Source: JBCDLI01 sp038745535
GTDB taxonomy: Bacteria; Pseudomonadota; Alphaproteobacteria; Rhizobiales; Rhizobiaceae
Direction of reading: 5' to 3'
Length of the DNA: 64,000 nucleotides
NCBI GenBank assembly: GCA_038745535.1
Contig: JBCDLI010000001.1
Span: forward strand, 1 to 64,000
Both the position numbers and the translations under genes were made by a program. The notes under the pieces are model-generated. The model did not search any database. It was not told the DNA's origin and saw only the letters and a list, made by a program, of their open reading frames with translations. Shown here one piece after another: positions 42,249 through 51,506 of this stretch (positions are counted from its first letter, which is position 1; each line of letters starts with the position of its first letter).

Positions 42249-44543
42249 ATGACAAAAAATGTTGACCCACCTGCCGGTGCGGGCGGTGACGGAGATGATA
42301 GTTCCGGTTCGGATATCAAACCCGTCGACCTGAAATCTGCTCTCGAAGAGCGCTATCTGGCCTACGCGCTTTCCACAATCATGCATCGGGCACTGCCGGA
42401 TGCACGCGATGGCATGAAGCCAGTTCACCGGCGTATCTTGTACGCGATGCGCGAGTTAAAGCTCAATCCGGGATCAGCCTATAAAAAGTGTGCGAAGATC
42501 GTCGGCGACGTGATGGGCAATTTTCACCCCCACGGTGATCAGGCGATTTATGATGCGCTTGTGCGTTTGGCGCAGTCGTTTTCGGTGCGTTATCCGCTGG
42601 TCGACGGGCAGGGAAATTTTGGCAATATCGACGGCGATAACGCCGCCGCCTACCGTTATACAGAAGCGCGCATGACGGATGTAAGCACTTTGTTGCTTGA
42701 GGGCATTACAGAAGACGCTGTTGATTTTAGACCCAACTACAATGAGGAAGATGAAGAGCCGGTCGTTCTTCCGGGCGCTTTTCCGAACCTGCTGGCAAAT
42801 GGCTCATCCGGCATTGCCGTTGGCATGGCAACAGCGATACCGCCCCACAATGCGGCCGAGCTTTGTGATGCTGCCCTTCATCTCATCAAGCATCCGAATG
42901 CTTCAATCGAGAAGCTCGTTGAGTATGTACCGGGACCTGATTTTCCAACTGGTGGCATTCTCGTTGAAGACCCCGCCAACATCCTCGAAGCCTACAAGAC
43001 CGGGCGCGGTGGTTTCCGGTTGCGAGCACGCTGGGAAAAGGAAGAGGCGGGCCGCGGTACCTATCAAATCATCATCACCGAGATTCCCTATCAGGTTCAA
43101 AAATCCCGGCTCATCGAGAAGATCGCCGAGTTACTGATTGCGAAGAAAATTCCGCTGCTCGAAGACGTTCGCGATGAAAGCGCAGAAGATGTGCGGATTG
43201 TGCTTGAGCCCAAATCGAGATCTGTTGACGCCGATTTGCTGATGGAGTCGCTCTTCAAGCTGACCGACCTTGAGACGCGCTCACCGCTTAATATGAACGT
43301 GCTTTCGGGCGGTATCGTCCCGAAAGTGATGAACCTGCGTGAGGTTCTGCGCGAGTGGTTGGACCATCGCCGCGACGTACTCATCCGGCGTTCTACGAAT
43401 CGGCTGCGGATCATCGAAAAGCGTCTTGAGGTGCTCGACGGTTATCTGATCGCTTATCTCAATATCGACGAGGTGATCCGCATTATCCGGTTTGAAGACC
43501 ACCCCAAGCAAAAGCTGATGGCGACTTTCGAGCTCACAGAAGTTCAGGCTGATGCCATCCTCAACCTTCGTCTGCGGGCGCTGAACAAGCTGCAGGAACT
43601 GGAAATCCGCAAGGAATACGACGGTCTGGCCGAGGAAAAGGCTGAGATCGAAAAGCTACTTGGCGACGAAGCAATCCAGTGGAAGACGATTAGCTGGGAA
43701 GTCGGTGAGGTCAAAAAGCAGTTCGGTCAGGAGACCGACATTGGCAGGCGTCGAACAGATTTCGGCACAGCAATGGAAATTGATCTGGAAGCCGTTCAAC
43801 AGGCCATGATCGAAAAAGAGCCTGTCACAGTTGTCATTTCTGAGAAAGGATGGGCGCGGGCGCTCAAGGGGCACCTGCCGGACTTTGAAGGATTGTCGTT
43901 CAAGGAAGGCGACGCGCTCAAATTCGCGTTTCACGCGGTCACGACCGACAAGCTGCTCGTGTTCACCACCGGAGGCAAGTTTTTTACGATTGGTGTGGAC
44001 CGGCTGCCGGGAGGGCGAGGGCATGGTGAACCAATCCGTATCATGGTCGATTTGGACAATGATCAGGAGCTCGTATCGGTCAGAACCTATCAGCCAGACG
44101 GCAAGCTTTTTCTGTCGAGCGCTGTGGGGAACGGTTTCGTCGTGAACGAGCGTGATGTGGTCGCAAACACGCGCAAGGGCAAACAGTCGATGAACGTGAA
44201 AAGTCCGGATGAGGCGCTTCTGTGTATCCCGTTCAGGGCCGACGGTGATAATTCACCGACGCATGTTGCAACCGTTGGTGAAAATCGAAAGCTTTTGGTG
44301 TTTCCGCTTAATCAGGTGCCAGAGATGGCGCGCGGAAAAGGCGTCCGGCTGCAAAAATTCAAAGACGGTGGGATCAAAGACGCGCAGCTTTTCAACATGG
44401 AGGCCGGTCTGACTTGGACAGACTCGTCAGGTAGAACCTTTGTTCGCGGCGCCGATGAATTGGCAGAATATATGGGTGTACGCGCCGGTGCGGGCCGCAT
44501 GGTGCCGAAGGGCTTTCCGCGGAATGGCAAGTTTTCCGGCTAG
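42249..44543 (+). CDS. parC: DNA topoisomerase IV subunit A
   Basis: A 764-residue decatenating type II topoisomerase subunit. The catalytic region has MHRALPDARDGMKPVHRRILYAM, HGDQAIYDALVRLAQ and the active-site tyrosine in AAAYRYTEARM; the GyrA-like core follows, and a beta-pinwheel C-terminal domain is suggested by repeated blocks such as KLLVFTTGGKFFTIGVDRLPG (as parts). It starts 60 bases after the hlyD-type gene. Its partner parE is not in the window. Confidence 0.96.
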   Translation: MTKNVDPPAGAGGDGDDSSGSDIKPVDLKSALEERYLAYALSTIMHRALPDARDGMKPVHRRILYAMRELKLNPGSAYKKCAKIVGDVMGNFHPHGDQAIYDALVRLAQSFSVRYPLVDGQGNFGNIDGDNAAAYRYTEARMTDVSTLLLEGITEDAVDFRPNYNEEDEEPVVLPGAFPNLLANGSSGIAVGMATAIPPHNAAELCDAALHLIKHPNASIEKLVEYVPGPDFPTGGILVEDPANILEAYKTGRGGFRLRARWEKEEAGRGTYQIIITEIPYQVQKSRLIEKIAELLIAKKIPLLEDVRDESAEDVRIVLEPKSRSVDADLLMESLFKLTDLETRSPLNMNVLSGGIVPKVMNLREVLREWLDHRRDVLIRRSTNRLRIIEKRLEVLDGYLIAYLNIDEVIRIIRFEDHPKQKLMATFELTEVQADAILNLRLRALNKLQELEIRKEYDGLAEEKAEIEKLLGDEAIQWKTISWEVGEVKKQFGQETDIGRRRTDFGTAMEIDLEAVQQAMIEKEPVTVVISEKGWARALKGHLPDFEGLSFKEGDALKFAFHAVTTDKLLVFTTGGKFFTIGVDRLPGGRGHGEPIRIMVDLDNDQELVSVRTYQPDGKLFLSSAVGNGFVVNERDVVANTRKGKQSMNVKSPDEALLCIPFRADGDNSPTHVATVGENRKLLVFPLNQVPEMARGKGVRLQKFKDGGIKDAQLFNMEAGLTWTDSSGRTFVRGADELAEYMGVRAGAGRMVPKGFPRNGKFSG

Positions 44544-44624
44544 ATATCCGCGTTGTGATTGCGACCGCGGTCGATAACGCTTTTGTGCGTGGGATGTGTT
44601 TGCGGGTTTGGTTAGGCGGGCAGA

Positions 44625-45338
44625 ATGGAACTGCTCTTTGCTTATCTCGCTGGATTGCTGACGCTCATCAACCCATGCGTCCTGCCTGTTCTTCCAATAG
44701 TTTTAGCGGCGTCGGTTGCTGGAAATCGCCACGGACCTGTGTTTCTTGCTGCCGGGCTCGTCAGCTCTTTCACAATTGTCGGTTTGTTTGTTGCTTCTGT
44801 TGGACCCGCGATTGGGTTGACCGAAGACGTGATCAGCCGAGCCGGGGCATTGATCATGATTGGCTTTGGAGCGGTTTTGCTGCTTCCACGTGTGGGCGAG
44901 CGATTCTCGACCGCAACGGCGGGTTTTGCGGGCAAAGCAGACATGGCGATTAATGGCTTAGATCAGTCCCGTCCCACGGGGCTTTTCCTTGGCGGGATGT
45001 TACTGGCCGTCGTATGGTCGCCGTGCATTGGGCCAACGCTCGGTGGCGCGATTTCTCTCGCTGCTCAAGGGCAAGGCCTCGTCTGGCCGGGCGTGATCAT
45101 GTTCGCGTTCTCGCTTGGGGTCGCTTCGATCATATTGGCACTCGGGTATGGCGCGCGCGAAGCAATCGCGAAGCGCCAGCAGAGATTTGCCGCGATTGCC
45201 GACAAATCCAAACCAATTTTGGGTGTCGTCTTCGTCTGCGTCGGTCTCTTTATTTTCTTCCAGATGCACCATGTGCTTGAGACGGTGCTGCTCGATATCA
45301 TGCCTTTCTGGCTTCAAGATTTATCCGTTCGATTCTGA
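44625..45338 (+). CDS. ccdA: CcdA-type thiol-disulfide transporter
   Basis: A 237-residue membrane protein of the CcdA/DsbD-beta type with about six helices. The two conserved redox cysteines are Cys18 in INPCVLPVLPIVLA and Cys134 in VWSPCIGPTLGGA. It passes electrons from cytoplasmic thioredoxin across the inner membrane. A thioredoxin-fold gene with a signal peptide follows 16 bases downstream, so the pair looks like DsbD divided into two proteins. Confidence 0.9.
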   Translation: MELLFAYLAGLLTLINPCVLPVLPIVLAASVAGNRHGPVFLAAGLVSSFTIVGLFVASVGPAIGLTEDVISRAGALIMIGFGAVLLLPRVGERFSTATAGFAGKADMAINGLDQSRPTGLFLGGMLLAVVWSPCIGPTLGGAISLAAQGQGLVWPGVIMFAFSLGVASIILALGYGAREAIAKRQQRFAAIADKSKPILGVVFVCVGLFIFFQMHHVLETVLLDIMPFWLQDLSVRF

Positions 45339-45354
45339 TCAAAAGGAAAAACCA

Positions 45355-45759
45355 ATGATGAAACGTCGTGGCGTTATTCTGGGTGCAACCGCAGCTTTCT
45401 TCGCTCTTTCGTTACCGGCAGCGGCAAGCGGCTGGGTGGAGTATCGCGAGGGTGTGATCGAGAATGCGCTTGCGTCGGGTAAAACGGTGTTTGTGGACTA
45501 TTGGGCATCGTGGTGCAGCACCTGCCGAGCGCAGGAGCGTCGGATAGAACAGTTGCGTGGCGATGACCCAGCATATGATCGGGCGATGACCTTTGTTCGT
45601 GTCAACTGGGATGACTACGCAAGGAAACCCGTCACAACGAGCCGAAATATTCCGCGTCGCTCAACGCTGCTCGTGCTTAAGGGTGACCGTGAGCTTGGGC
45701 GCATTGTTGCTGGTACTGGGACGGCCCAAATCCGAGAGCTGATGGACAAAGGGCTTTAA
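45355..45759 (+). CDS. Secreted thioredoxin-fold protein, partner of ccdA
   Basis: A 134-residue periplasmic thioredoxin-like protein. A signal peptide (MMKRRGVILGATAAFFALSLPAAAS) precedes the active site WCSTC (Cys54, Cys57). Where thioredoxins have a cis-proline before a Thr, this protein appears to have Ser103 (RRSTLLVLKG). An AAAAGGAAAAACC site precedes the ATG. It follows ccdA by 16 bases and should receive electrons from it. Its periplasmic target is unknown. Confidence 0.85.
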   Translation: MMKRRGVILGATAAFFALSLPAAASGWVEYREGVIENALASGKTVFVDYWASWCSTCRAQERRIEQLRGDDPAYDRAMTFVRVNWDDYARKPVTTSRNIPRRSTLLVLKGDRELGRIVAGTGTAQIRELMDKGL

Positions 45760-45883
45760 ACGCGTCAGCGTTTTCGCATAGCACAGTTGCGATAGCGTAC
45801 TCGAAGGTGCATCGCCACCGACACCCAAATCCTGTATAAGTGCCAAAAACTTACAGGACAGGCCGGCGTCAACGGTCTGCGGG

Positions 45884-47587
45884 ATGGTCGGTATGAATGA
45901 GAGCGATTTAGTAATAAAACTGCAGACCATTGTCGGCACGCGCCATGTGCATACGGGCGAGGTGGCGCTCGCGCGCTTTTGCAAGGGCTGGCGTTCCGGT
46001 GGCGGCGAGGCAGAGGCTGCCGTGGAGCCCGGAACTCTACTGGAACTATGGCAGGTGGTGAAAGCGGCGGTTTCAGCGGGACGCATTATCATCACCCAGG
46101 CGGCGAATACAGGCCTAACGGAAGGCTCGACGCCCAAGGACACCTATGATCGCCCGGTGATCGTGATCAACACGATGCGGTTGGATAAAATCCAAGTTCT
46201 CCGTGACGGCCATCAGATCATCAGCCATCCAGGTGGAAAGTTGTTCAAGTTGGAACGCTTGCTAAAGCCGCTCGGGCGCGAACCACACTCCGTGATTGGT
46301 TCCACGAATATAGGCGCGTCCATTATCGGCGGTGTATGTAACAATTCTGGCGGTGCGCTCACCCAGCGTGGTCCGGCTTATACCGAGCTTGCCCTTTACG
46401 CGCAGGTTGGCGCCGATGGCGAGCTACGATTGGTCAATCACCTTGGCATTGATCTGGGTGAGACGCCGGAAGAGATCCTGACCCGTCTCCAAAACGAGGA
46501 CTTCACCGACGCCGATATTCAGGACGGCATCGGGCGGGCATCGGACGAGGGCTATATGGAGAAGGTTCGCGATGTCACGGCGTCAACACCTTCGCGGTAC
46601 AATGCCGACCCCGATCGTCTATTCGAAACGTCCGGCTCTGCTGGCAAGCTGATCGTGTTTGCAGTTCGCTTGGACACGTATCCGGCCATTGAGGGCGAGC
46701 GCGTATACTATGTGGGGACCAACGATCCGGCCCATTTCACGGTGTTGCGCCGACGCATTTTGACCGAACACGAAGAGCTACCAATTTGCGGCGAATATGT
46801 TCATCGCCCGCTTTTTGATGTCGCCCACAAATACGGGAAAGACACGCTCCTGCTGATCCACTGGCTTGGGACTGACTGGTTACCAGCGATTTTCAAATGG
46901 AAGACCAAAGCCGATGGCGTGCTTGGGCGAGTGCCGTTTCTGCCGAAGAATCTTGTCGACAGAACCATCCAAGCGCTGACGCAGATTATGCCGGAGGCGT
47001 TGCCGAAGCGTCTTCTCACGTGGCGTGATCGCTATGAACATCATCTGATTCTGAAAGTCAGCGGCAGCGCAGCCCAGCAAACCGAAGAAGCACTCAATGA
47101 TACGGTCGGCTCGGATGCATGGTTCCTGTGCGACGCCAACGAGGCGAAGAAGGCGAGTTTGCATCGCTTTGCGGCTGCGGGAGCAGCAGCGCGCTATGGT
47201 ATCTGTCATCCGGCAGAGGTGGAGGACATACTGGCGCTCGATATTGCTTTGCGGCGCGATGATCTCGATTGGTTTGAAAAGTTAACGCCGGAAATCGAGG
47301 ACGACATTGCGCTCAAGCTCTACTATGGGCACTTTTTCTGTCACGTGTTCCACCAAGACTATGTGGTTCGAAAAGGCGCTGACCCCAAGGTGGTTAAAAA
47401 GAAGATGCTCGCGCTTCTAGATAAGCGGGGCGCAGAGTATCCGGCCGAGCACAATGTCGGGCATCTCTACGAGGCGAAACCAGCGCTCCGTAAATTCTAC
47501 GCAGACCTTGACCCAACGAACACGTTCAATCCTGGCATTGGTAAGACATCCAAAGAACGTCAGGTCTTCTCAGAAGCGGCGGAGTAG
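45884..47587 (+). CDS. dld: Quinone-linked D-lactate dehydrogenase, Dld type
   Basis: A 567-residue membrane-associated FAD enzyme that oxidises D-lactate to pyruvate and feeds electrons to quinone. It follows the E. coli Dld pattern closely: the FAD-binding part has ITQAANTGLTEGSTP, GREPHSVIGSTNIGASIIGG (as parts), CNNSGGALTQRGPAYTE and VNHLGIDLGETPEEIL; the membrane-binding part has HRFAAAGAAARYG and VEDILALDIALRRDD; it ends YPAEHNVGHLYEAKPAL and NPGIGKTS. The ATG at 45893 is an alternative start. The gene has no operon partner here. Confidence 0.93.
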   Translation: MVGMNESDLVIKLQTIVGTRHVHTGEVALARFCKGWRSGGGEAEAAVEPGTLLELWQVVKAAVSAGRIIITQAANTGLTEGSTPKDTYDRPVIVINTMRLDKIQVLRDGHQIISHPGGKLFKLERLLKPLGREPHSVIGSTNIGASIIGGVCNNSGGALTQRGPAYTELALYAQVGADGELRLVNHLGIDLGETPEEILTRLQNEDFTDADIQDGIGRASDEGYMEKVRDVTASTPSRYNADPDRLFETSGSAGKLIVFAVRLDTYPAIEGERVYYVGTNDPAHFTVLRRRILTEHEELPICGEYVHRPLFDVAHKYGKDTLLLIHWLGTDWLPAIFKWKTKADGVLGRVPFLPKNLVDRTIQALTQIMPEALPKRLLTWRDRYEHHLILKVSGSAAQQTEEALNDTVGSDAWFLCDANEAKKASLHRFAAAGAAARYGICHPAEVEDILALDIALRRDDLDWFEKLTPEIEDDIALKLYYGHFFCHVFHQDYVVRKGADPKVVKKKMLALLDKRGAEYPAEHNVGHLYEAKPALRKFYADLDPTNTFNPGIGKTSKERQVFSEAAE

Positions 47588-47731
47588 ACACCGGTGAGTG
47601 TCGCTTTCGACGCTCATCTCACGATTATCTTTCGATTAACCAATACAATTTTCGCAATCTCAATAACTGCTCGTTAATCCTGTCCTCTTGGCGCGTGGGG
47701 GCACGGGCACATTTTGTTGAGTGCAGGTAAA

Positions 47732-48763
47732 ATGCGTAATTCAGTTTGGATCGGGCTTGCCGGTTCCTTGGCCCTTTTTGGGTGTACCTCTTCCACAGGT
47801 GTTGATTCTGTGATGGACCTTCCACCTTCGATGGAGACGACGGCATCTATTCCAAAGCCCTCGGTTCCTTTGGGCGACAATGAACTAGAGGCGGGTTCAG
47901 CTCCCAGTGGGCTTGCGGCGCTCAATGCGGTGCTACCTTCTGCACAGGCCCCGGACCCAATACGCGTAGCGACTGCTCCGATCGCAAAGCCAGAAATCTC
48001 GGCACCAAAACCACGAGTTCGAAAAGCCGGGCTCTTTTCGGGAAGCCGCAATGCGTTCTCTGATTTGACGGTGTATCGACAGCGCTTTCGTGATGCGAAG
48101 CCGGTTGATTTCGGTCGCGCGTCGCCGCGTCCGTTCGAGGTTCACGGGGTGGATGTATCGCATTGGCAGGGTGACATCGATTGGAAGAAATTGCGCACGC
48201 AAGGCGCAAACTTCGCGTTCATCAAAGCGACCGAAGGCGGTAAACACGCCGACCGACTGTTCAAAACCAATTGGAAGAATGCGAAAGCCGCTGGCATTCC
48301 AACCGGTGCATATCATTTCATGTATTGGTGTCGACACGCAAAAGAGCAGGCCGAATGGTTCATTCGCAACGTGCCGAAAGAGAAGGGCTCGCTGCCTCCC
48401 GTGCTTGACGTTGAATGGAACGGGAACAAGCGCACGTGCCCGGGCAAACTTCCCAGAAAGACTGTTCTAAAGAAGATGCAGGTCTGGATGGATATCGTCG
48501 AGAGGCACTATGGCGTAAAGCCAGTTATCTATGTAACGCCAGACTTTTACGAGGATAATCTGAAAGGCCAGTTCAAGGAATATTCGTTCTGGCTGCGGTC
48601 GGTTGCACAGCATCCAAAGGGTCGATATCCCAATCGCGATTTCGCTTTTTGGCAGTATTCAGGGACTGGTCTATCCAAAGGTGTGAGCACGCAAATCGAT
48701 CTGAACGTGTTCAACGGGACCGAAGAAAGCTGGAAGCGCTGGCTGTCGCAACGCGTGATGTAA
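47732..48763 (+). CDS. GH25-family lysozyme, lipoprotein (copy 2)
   Basis: A 343-residue muramidase lipoprotein. Lipobox LFGC with Cys18 (MRNSVWIGLAGSLALFGC), a Pro- and Ser-rich linker of about 100 residues, then the GH25 domain: GVDVSHWQGDIDWKKL, ANFAFIKATEGG, GAYHFMYWC, LPPVLDVEWNG with the catalytic DxE, and FWQYSGTGLSKGV. It is a clear paralogue of the protein at 26586-27395. The linker may let the enzyme reach into peptidoglycan. I chose the ATG at 47732 with a GCAGG site; a TTG six codons earlier is in frame. Confidence 0.9.
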   Translation: MRNSVWIGLAGSLALFGCTSSTGVDSVMDLPPSMETTASIPKPSVPLGDNELEAGSAPSGLAALNAVLPSAQAPDPIRVATAPIAKPEISAPKPRVRKAGLFSGSRNAFSDLTVYRQRFRDAKPVDFGRASPRPFEVHGVDVSHWQGDIDWKKLRTQGANFAFIKATEGGKHADRLFKTNWKNAKAAGIPTGAYHFMYWCRHAKEQAEWFIRNVPKEKGSLPPVLDVEWNGNKRTCPGKLPRKTVLKKMQVWMDIVERHYGVKPVIYVTPDFYEDNLKGQFKEYSFWLRSVAQHPKGRYPNRDFAFWQYSGTGLSKGVSTQIDLNVFNGTEESWKRWLSQRVM

Positions 48764-48866
48764 AGCGAGCCCAGTGCGGTTGACGTTTGCCAGTTTTCAA
48801 TCGCCTCGATTGGTGACTCTGATGCCCGGTTAAGCATATCGGTATTAAGCGCTTCGGGAGGGCTGC

Positions 48867-50024
48867 ATGACAATCGTGCCAATTACATCGCCAGACTTAT
48901 CTGCAGCTGAGGTGTCATGGTTCGCACCGATTTGCTCCGATGATTATCGCCATCTGGGTGTGCCGGAAGGTGACTTGCGATCGTCGTGGGAGAACACCTC
49001 GGAGATCGTGAAAACTGCCGATAGGCTTGGATACCGCAACATACTTTGCCCATCCTCCTATCAAGTCGGGCAGGATACGTGGTCGTTCGTCTCTGCGCTC
49101 GGGCCTCAGACTGAGCAGATCAACATGCTGGCGGCAATCCGTTGCGGTGAAGTGCATCCGGTCATGCTTGCGCGAGCGATCGCGACCGTCGATCACATGA
49201 TGAGAGGGCGGCTAACGCTAAATATCATCTCGTCGTCATTTCCGGGTGAGGAAGCGTCCAGCGAATATCGTTACCGCCGGTCCCATGAAGTGGTCGAAAT
49301 TTTGCGGCAGGCGTGGTCGCGCGATGAGATAAACTACGAAGGCGACATCTATCAGTTAAAAGGTCTGACAACCGACCCGGTACGGCCCTACCAGCAAAAT
49401 GGTGGCCCGCTTCTTTATTTTGGCGGCTATTCGCCGGATGCGCTCGAACTGTGCGGAGCCCAATGCGATGTTTATTTGATGTGGCCGGAACCCGAAGAAC
49501 TTTTAAAGCAGCGGATGCGGGACGTGCACGCACGCGCTGATGCCTATGGGCGCACACTGGATTATGGTTTGCGTGTGCACATGATTGTTCGCGACACCGA
49601 AGCGGAAGCGCGGGAATGTGCGCGTGAGCTGGTGTCCAAGCTTGATGATGAAAAGGGCGGTGAAATCCGCGGTCGCGCGCTCGACGCCAAAAACTATGGG
49701 GTGTCTCTGCAGGCCGCTAACCGCGATAGGTCCGATGATGAGGGCTATGTGGAGCCAAATGTGTGGACTGGCGTCGGTCGGGCTCGTTCTGGCTGCGGAG
49801 CAGCGCTCGTCGGATCTGTTGAACAGGTAATGGAAAAACTTGAGCGCTATCGTGCGATGGGAATTCGTGCCTTCATTTTCTCCGGTTATCCTCATTTGGA
49901 CGAGTGTCAGATATTTGGCGAGAAGGTGTTGCCACAGTTGGAGACTTGTTCATTGCCGCAGATCTATGGCCGGGTGTCGAACACGACGCCCGCCACGCCG
50001 CTTGGGGTTGGTGTCAGGAAATAG
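48867..50024 (+). CDS. LLM-class FMN-dependent monooxygenase, alkanesulfonate-monooxygenase-like
   Basis: A 385-residue bacterial luciferase-like TIM-barrel oxygenase resembling SsuD. Seen: VSWFAPICSDDYRHLG, TADRLGYRNILCPSSY, AIATVDHMMRGRLTLNIISS (as parts), YRYRRSHEVVEILRQAW and GPLLYFGGYSPDALEL. Such enzymes use FMNH2 to cleave C-S bonds of sulfonates or oxidise related compounds. A flavin reductase gene lies 98 bases downstream, which supports that chemistry. The substrate is unknown; no ssu-type ABC transporter is nearby. Confidence 0.86.
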   Translation: MTIVPITSPDLSAAEVSWFAPICSDDYRHLGVPEGDLRSSWENTSEIVKTADRLGYRNILCPSSYQVGQDTWSFVSALGPQTEQINMLAAIRCGEVHPVMLARAIATVDHMMRGRLTLNIISSSFPGEEASSEYRYRRSHEVVEILRQAWSRDEINYEGDIYQLKGLTTDPVRPYQQNGGPLLYFGGYSPDALELCGAQCDVYLMWPEPEELLKQRMRDVHARADAYGRTLDYGLRVHMIVRDTEAEARECARELVSKLDDEKGGEIRGRALDAKNYGVSLQAANRDRSDDEGYVEPNVWTGVGRARSGCGAALVGSVEQVMEKLERYRAMGIRAFIFSGYPHLDECQIFGEKVLPQLETCSLPQIYGRVSNTTPATPLGVGVRK

Positions 50025-50122
50025 CCGCGCTTGGCTTTACCGCGACGTTTGCCGAAAATTGCATCCCGCAGCCTAGCAGTTCGTGAGAAAGCAGGTTATC
50101 GGCGTCCCGCCGGAGTGACAAA

Positions 50123-50626
50123 ATGAATGCGGAAGCAAAAATTACCTTGAGTGCAGAAGATATTGATCGGTTGAAAGGTGCCATGGGCACGTTTGCAACT
50201 GGCGTGACCGTCGTTTCTACACATGACGGCGAGATGGATCACGCGATGACCTGCAATTCTTTCAACACGGTGTCGCTTGATCCACCGATGGTGCTCTGGT
50301 CGATCCGCCAGGAAAGTGCGTCCCGCGATGCGTTTCGCAATGGCAACGGATATACCGTTTCGGTTCTGGGTGCTGATGCGGAAGCCACGGCGATGAAGTT
50401 CGCTGTCGATCCACTCGAAACACGCTACGATGATATTGCCGCAACCCGCCTCGACAGCGGTCGTCTTGTTCTCGATGATGCGGTTGCCTGGTTCGACTGC
50501 GCTCTTGATCAGGTGGTCCACGCTGGCGATCATGACATCTTGATCGCACGGGTCCTTTCGTTCCAGTCCAATGATGCAGAGCCGATGGTTTATTTGCGTG
50601 GGAAATTCACGCGGGCTGCTGACTGA
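50123..50626 (+). CDS. Flavin reductase-like protein, probable partner of the LLM monooxygenase
   Basis: A 167-residue flavin reductase domain protein: LKGAMGTFATGVTVVST, AMTCNSFNTVSLDPPMVLWSI (as parts), FRNGNGYTVSVLG and the C-terminal DHDILIARVLSF. It would supply FMNH2 to the LLM enzyme upstream. Its 3' end overlaps the convergent EamA gene by 20 bases. Confidence 0.9.
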   Translation: MNAEAKITLSAEDIDRLKGAMGTFATGVTVVSTHDGEMDHAMTCNSFNTVSLDPPMVLWSIRQESASRDAFRNGNGYTVSVLGADAEATAMKFAVDPLETRYDDIAATRLDSGRLVLDDAVAWFDCALDQVVHAGDHDILIARVLSFQSNDAEPMVYLRGKFTRAAD

Positions 50627-51506
50627 GGTTCAATCGGTTCTTCTTCAACCGTCTTGCTTCGCCGAGCCGGATCGCCGAATGCACAGCCAGCGCGATGACG
50701 ATTATCGTCCCACCTAATAATGTGCTCGGTGTCATCGCCTCGTTGAAGATTAACCAGACCCAAACAGGGGTCAAAACGGTCTCCAAAAGGAAGAACATGG
50801 CGACCTCTGGCCCCGTGATGTATTTGGGTCCGGTGGCGAGGCACCAGAATGCCGCCGGGAGCACAATCAGCCCGTTTATTGCGAGCCAAACTGGCCCCTC
50901 GATTTGAATGCCGGTGTCTCGATAGAGTGAAACAACCCCGGCTACGATAACCGGAATTATGCCGCCGATCATCGGAGCAAAGCCCATGTCTCTTCCGCTT
51001 TTTCGTGTCAGCGTCAGAGCAAGCGCTAAGCCAAAGGATGCAAACATCGCAAAAATGACGCCGACAAAGGTGCCGTCTGCGAAGCTTCCCGATACGATTA
51101 TCGCAACCGCTGCGAGTACGATTGCCATGGTGATCAGGGTCACGCGTGCCGGTTTCTCGCCCAGAATGCCCCACCCGAGAAGGGCAGCAAACATCGTGTT
51201 GAAAGCGAGGATGAAAACCACGTTGGCCGCAGACGTGAAAAAGATCGCACTGGTAAAAAATATCGCGGAAGTTCCATAAATGGCGGCGATCAAAACGCCC
51301 ATTCCGCCCGGCAGCAGCGGCGGCGCTTTTGAACGGATGGTTTTCCAGATAAACCAACACGTAGCAGCCGCAACTGCGGATAAACCGGAACGCACGAAAA
51401 GGACTGACCAAATCTCGCCATCGGCCGCGATGATCAATGGAATATCGATTGTTAGGATCATGCCGCCGATGAAGGTGATCAGCAGGCCTTTGGCGTAATC
51501 AGTCAA
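50607..51506 (-). CDS. EamA/DMT-family transporter
   Basis: A 299-residue protein with about ten transmembrane helices in two EamA halves. Features include LFVRSGLSAVAAATCWFIWK (as part), FNTMFAALLGWGILGEKP near the middle of the first half, and FFLLETVLTPVWVWLIFNEAM in the second half (as parts), matching DMT exporters of metabolites. The substrate is unknown. It overlaps bpt upstream by 4 bases (ATGA). Confidence 0.88.
   Translation of the reverse strand: MTDYAKGLLITFIGGMILTIDIPLIIAADGEIWSVLFVRSGLSAVAAATCWFIWKTIRSKAPPLLPGGMGVLIAAIYGTSAIFFTSAIFFTSAANVVFILAFNTMFAALLGWGILGEKPARVTLITMAIVLAAVAIIVSGSFADGTFVGVIFAMFASFGLALALTLTRKSGRDMGFAPMIGGIIPVIVAGVVSLYRDTGIQIEGPVWLAINGLIVLPAAFWCLATGPKYITGPEVAMFFLLETVLTPVWVWLIFNEAMTPSTLLGGTIIVIALAVHSAIRLGEARRLKKNRLNLSQQPA

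Noticed and set aside
47595..47616. Hairpin after dld as a terminator
   Set aside because: The 9-bp stem (TGAGTGTCG with CGACGCTCA) is good, but no T-tract follows.
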